A DNA stretch of 64,000 bases from positions 1,529,063 through 1,593,062 of the forward strand of contig MNCI01018059.1 in assembly GCA_015680685.1 (NCBI GenBank), written 5' to 3'. The position numbers were made by a program, and so were the translations under genes. Under the pieces are notes generated by a model that was not told the DNA's origin, did not search any database, and was given only the letters and a program-made list of their open reading frames with translations. Source of the stretch: Gnetum montanum. Taxonomy: Eukaryota > Streptophyta > Gnetopsida > Gnetales > Gnetaceae. Numbering within the stretch: the first letter of the stretch is position 1; the number at the start of each line of letters is the position of its first letter. Shown here one piece after another: positions 59,902 through 64,000 of this stretch.

Positions 59902-60715
59902 TGATGAATTGTATTTTTCTTAGGCCCTGATATCAAATCCTCAATATTGGATCACATGCTATGTTATTGGATATCCAATATCACAGGATGCATGCCTACC
60001 TATAAATACAACACTTGGACACACTATCTAGAGTAGTTTAATTCTTTTATCAATAGAGTAGTTGAACTCTTGTAGTTTTATTTTGTATTCTTAGTAAATA
60101 ATTAGTGAGTGCCCGTAGTGTGAATCTAAGTTAGTTGTACGATGTCTTATTTGAGTGGCAATGTACCTAGACACATTCCATGAACAGCAATAAGATTGAG
60201 ATTGATTCTTTTTCATTGCAGCACTTTGACTTAGATTAGATTTACTTTCCATGCAATTTATATTCCATGTACTTAGTTAATATTTTCATTTCTATACATG
60301 TTAATGAATTGGTGGAATGAGCACAACCAGTTTCAAGCGTAAACATGTATTCACTTGGTAATCCCAGTAGTGGATACGTGGGTTCAAGACATGTATGGAA
60401 AGCTAGGAACAGACACTCATTACCTGTAGGCTAGTTTAGACTTTACTTTCAATTATTAATTAGATTAAATAATTAATTTCTCTATTATCATTAGGAGCAG
60501 CATAAAGTCGAAACAACATCGACAATCATATGTCTCACTTTGGACTAAACCATGCGTGATAAAGCTACCACTAGTCCAAGTGGGAAGATAGTGAACTATA
60601 ATCAAGGCATAACAATCTACATGCATAACTATTCCCATCCATGGAATTTGACTAGATTGTGCATGAATGCTTGTGATTCATATGGTTGGGCATATGGGGT
60701 ACCCATCGCTCATCA
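59902..60715 (+). repeat. 3' LTR of element E
   Basis: 814 bp, TGATGAATTGTATTT...GCTCATCA; partner of 8271-9077. TATAAATA box at 60001-60008. Confidence 0.75.
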
Positions 60716-61740
60716 TAACCCTCTCATCTTTGTTGAACAAGTTTCTAATGAAGGAAATGGTATTAGTTTCAAGAGTAATTTTTGCATTATCGACAGACCC
60801 AATGGTGATTAAATCATGAAAATCAAAGCCTTGAATAACAGAATATGCACTACTTTGATACCAACTGAAGGAATTTCAGGTAGTGAAAGAATTTCTTAGT
60901 TATCTATACTTCCATAAAGAATCAGCTAATAAAATTTGTATTCATGGAAAGCTTAGAAAATTTTATATTATTTAAGAAAATAAGTACTATAAAAGATATT
61001 TAAAGGTTGAGGCTATGTTATGTTCTTTCCAAGCTATTAAAAATTGCAACAATTTTGGTAATGCAACTTGAGAGATGATAACTCAAAAATTGTTAAATGT
61101 ATAATACTAAAATTTTAACTAAGCTTCCCACAAATATTATCTTTCAAATGAATTTGAGATCACATGAGGGAGAAATAATCTAATCATTGAGTATTAGTCA
61201 TTGTGGTAAAATTTCGAAACTCATAAAATTTACCAAATTGTAAAGCTAATTTCTCCCAAATTACAATAGATTTTAAGATGAAATTTTGGTTGCATGTAGC
61301 CGTCTATCTATCTTTCAAATAAATCAAGAATCACTAAAAAATATTGTGAAATGACTAAGATATGATCAAAATAGTAAATGCCCCAATTTTGAATGTTCAA
61401 CTTCTAAGATTGGGTAAATAATGATGAATGATGTTGATGAAGGTTGGTGAATTAATGAAAGGTTGATGAATTGATGATGAACTAGTGAAATTCTTACTAA
61501 AATTATGATGATGATTACATGATACAAATTTTTAAGAGATGGCTTGGATATATATGAGATAAGTGGGACAAATTTTACTAAAAATAATATAGTAGAGCCT
61601 CAATGACAAAATAATCTTAAAAATTATATATATGTGGATTGGGGTTAAAATAACATAACAATTGTCCATAAATCTAAAAATTTACTATATTTTATTAAAA
61701 TAAACTCTTATTAGATAATAAAAAAGAAAAAAACTATTAT
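60716..61740 (-). mobile_element. copia-like LTR end with primer site, minus strand
   Basis: At 60864-60847 the minus strand reads TTGGTATCAAAGTAGTGC, close to the initiator-Met primer site of plant copia elements. TGAAGGAATTTCAGG to its right would be the inner end of an LTR extending right. The outer end of this LTR is not clear; A/T-rich sequence continues to about 61740 without a gene. Only about 130 bp of interior remain before element E. Confidence 0.4.
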
Positions 61741-63070
61741 CTTCAACTCTAAAAGACCAACACAAACAATGTCATGTTTCCTGACTTGATGACCTCTCTA
61801 GCCCAAATTATCTTGGTTGCTTTCTCATAGGCTCCATGACAATGATTGTAGTTGGAGCAACAATCTCCTACTTGCACTACTTCTATTGTCCTATTAAATT
61901 TACTAGGGTTTGCTACTATTGGTGGGCCTGATTAAGGTTCTACTGATGTGGTTTTCATTGCCAAAGTTGCCTTTTCTCTTTCATAGTTTGTCACCCATTT
62001 GCCTCTGTTGACTCCTTTCTCAATTGGACCACAGAGTTCACCATCTCTTTGATGGCCTCTAAAATAGCATTGCTATCTTTGATGGTTTTGATCAATTCAA
62101 CATCCATTGGTTGCTTCATGTTATGTTTCCTTGTGCTTTGCTCTCCTCCTAAAGTCATTCTTATATGCTACTAATCTACGGTAGATGTTTGTTTTGATGG
62201 TGGTTCCTTTGTTGGTCTAGATTTTACTACATTGCTTGTGGTTCCATCTCATTTAGCTGGGAAATTCAATGAAATGTGCCCTTTGCACCTACAAACCCTA
62301 TAGATGTTAGGGTAATTATCACAAAAGAATTCCTAGCAAAAGCATCCGCTTGGTCTTTTTAGAATGATGGAGGATGAGATTTTTGTCCCTTTCATCATTC
62401 AAACACAAACGTGTGTTGCCACACTTGAAGTCCTCTTACTATCTACAAATTGATCATCAACATCTTGCCAAAGGTCCCCACAATACCTTGTAGCACCCCT
62501 TTTAACCAAGACTCAATCTACAATATGGGAAATGTAGCCAAATCACCATCCATCTCTATAAATGAACCATGACATTCATTTCTTATTACATTAAAACATG
62601 CTCAAGCCCTCATTTCTCGACCTATATAATCAATTAACCCACCTGCCTCCACTGTTGTCATGTCCTTTGTCGATTCAAAGATGAACAACATTATCATAGA
62701 TGACACTCACTTCCATCCTCATACCTTTCCAGGCTCTTTCGACCCACCTTTTCTTGTCTTTCTATGTCAACCTTTTGCCACTAAATGTGCCCACTAGTGC
62801 CCATTGAAACCTGTAGTCTTGCTCTTAGAGCACTTTAGTCGAGATGGACAACCTGGAATCCCCTAGTCCTACGAAACTATTGAAATCTTTGTTAACATCT
62901 AACTTTCTATCCTCATCGTAAAACCACCACTTTCCTTTCAAGCCTCCACAAATGTCTTCTTCAAAGTCTTTGCATTCTTGGTCTATCCTTCCATTATGTG
63001 ATTCTATCCTCCTCACCACCCACTAACACCTATCAATTTCCTTCACCGCCAAAGGCCCTTGATTTGCCTC
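61741..63070 (-). pseudogene. LINE ORF1-like (DUF4283/zinc-knuckle type) relic
   Basis: The minus strand encodes, over several frames, a pattern like plant LINE ORF1 or related DUF4283 proteins: FQWALVGTFSGKRLT, KRWVERAWKGMRMEVSVI (about 62800-62690), an LFIFESTKDM and GWLKGVLQGI-like middle, then a Cys-rich VCRCKGH segment (about 62300) resembling a retroelement zinc knuckle, and a Lys-rich tail. Many stops. The open piece 63019-62825 is its N-terminal part. The family is named from pattern memory and remains uncertain. No reverse transcriptase lies in the window. Confidence 0.35.
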
Positions 63071-63826
63071 TAGGCCATCCTTCCCTAGTAGATGTTACAC
63101 CCACCCCCAAAATTAATATTAATAATAAGCAAAAAACAAATCAAATTATACTATATGTTTATGTGTTTTCTACTTAGGTGTACAACCTTACAATTGATAT
63201 TTTAACAAATCCAAAGAGAAAAATTAATTATTAGTAGGGAGGATGGTCCTAGTTCTAACATGATGTACATCACTTTTAATATATATGCTTGAACTTTAAA
63301 TAGGATTTGAGGTAAGAATAAAAAGAGATAGCAAAAACCCAACATATGCATCCTAAGACATATAGCCAAAATGATACTTTCATAGAACTTAAGCATAACA
63401 TGATGGTGTCTCAAATTAGAACATCCCTTGGAATCAAATATATGATTTACAAAGCATAAAGTGTATACTTTAAATAATTGTGCAATGCCTCAGTAATCAT
63501 GACGGAAAAATGATAAAGGTTTTATAATGAATAATTTTAAAAAGCAAGCTTTGAAAGTATTGGATAAGATGTAATGCCTCCATACATTGAATTACATGGA
63601 GATAGTTTATGCTCATGGAAAAGATTCTTTTACCAAATAAGCGATATATTTTTTCATCTTAGAACTTAATATTTATGTTGGGTTTTAAATTTGGAGTGGT
63701 AAACCACTTATATGAAAGTCTGGTGTTTGATGAATGTTTGATCTTAGAGAGTTATTAATAAAAATTTAGTTCAAATAAACATTCCATTGAATTCAAATGA
63801 TTGAAACCATTATTACAACAAATAAA
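63071..63826. other. A/T-rich sequence without recognised features
   Basis: No supported gene or repeat. TGTTACACCCACCCCCAAAA at 63093 may mark an element end, but no partner was found. Confidence 0.4.
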
Positions 63827-64000
63827 GCTTCATGCTTGTGTCCCATCTATGATGAGGATTTGACATTGAAGCTTTCTAGAAACTAACCTCTTTCACCATC
63901 TTAATGCTTCATGCTTGTGTCCCACCTATGATGAGGATTTGACATTGACATTGACTTTCACCATGTGGTGCTTGATGCTTTTGATGAGAATTTGACATTG
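63827..64000 (+). repeat. Short tandem repeat, 79-bp period, at the right edge
   Basis: CATGCTTGTGTCCCATCTAT followed by GATGAGGATTTGACATTGA at 63831 recurs at 63910 with one difference (CACCTAT). A partial, changed copy (TGATGAGAATTTGACATTG) runs to the end of the window. The array continues beyond it. Confidence 0.8.

Larger units (their letters stand above)
8271..60715 (+). mobile_element. Element E: oldest gag-type LTR retrotransposon, split by elements B and D
   Basis: The two LTRs (8271-9077 and 59902-60715) are clearly homologous and enclose everything between. E's own sequence is 9078-10846, 35519-37442 and 59486-59901; the remainder is B (with A inside) and D. Without the insertions E is about 5.7 kb and encodes only gag. 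The outer flanks are AAACC (8264-8268) and TAACC (60716-60720), a possible decayed target duplication if the first bases of the 5' LTR have mutated. Its LTRs are more diverged than those of A or B, matching its position as outermost host. Confidence 0.75.

Noticed and set aside
60552-60812. Plus-strand ORF of 86 codons
   Set aside because: It spans the end of the E LTR and flanking DNA.

Overview
This window is plant nuclear DNA made almost entirely of long terminal repeat (LTR) retrotransposons inserted into one another. I see no intact single-copy host gene, no rRNA or tRNA gene, no CRISPR array and no bacterial-type gene. Gag-pol proteins of plant Ty3/gypsy type, a second archaeal-type RNase H, tRNA-primed elements 17-22 kb long and nesting four deep point to a land plant with a large repeat-rich genome. 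A gymnosperm is plausible, but the species cannot be fixed from the sequence.

Layout. (1) 1-2598 (minus): a decayed accessory ORF of a retroelement, cut by the window edge, with its own promoter-like region to about 3260. (2) About 3300-7735 (minus): element C, a gag-only element whose 5' LTR is 6906-7735. (3) 7850-8268: a copia-like gag scrap. (4) 8271-60715: element E, a gag-type element split by two large insertions. (5) Inside E, 10847-35518: element B, of the same gag-only type, with an exact 5-bp target duplication (CATCT). (6) Inside B, 14798-31870: element A, a complete 17-kb Tat/Ogre-like element, preceded by an 880-bp remnant of a second tandem copy. (7) Also inside E, 37443-59485 (minus): element D, a 22-kb older relative of A. 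(8) 60716-64000: a copia-like LTR end, a LINE ORF1-like relic and a short tandem repeat.

A and D share LTR ends, a 16-nt purine tract, primer site, gag, protease, RT, two RNases H and integrase. Their most striking feature is a roughly 5-kb (A) or 10-kb (D) spacer between protease and RT. It ends in a conserved splice-acceptor-like site, as expected for the known protease/RT intron of Ogre elements. Inside it, on the opposite strand, lies a multi-exon gene. By eye I can align eight exons between A (minus strand, 20480-24543) and D (plus strand, 46687-52323), with GT/AG borders at matching places (one donor lost in A). Exon 2 looks like a HAD/FCP1-type phosphatase domain. This gene is my main candidate for something undescribed.

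B, C and E form a second system: elements with gag (plus a protease scrap in B) but no RT or integrase, so they must depend on other elements. Their gag proteins share an unusual invariant motif, C-x6-H-x4-C-x4-H-x-H, where a normal zinc knuckle would be expected.

All coding regions carry stops or frameshifts; every element looks inactive as written. Relative age from nesting and LTR similarity: E oldest, then D and B, then A.
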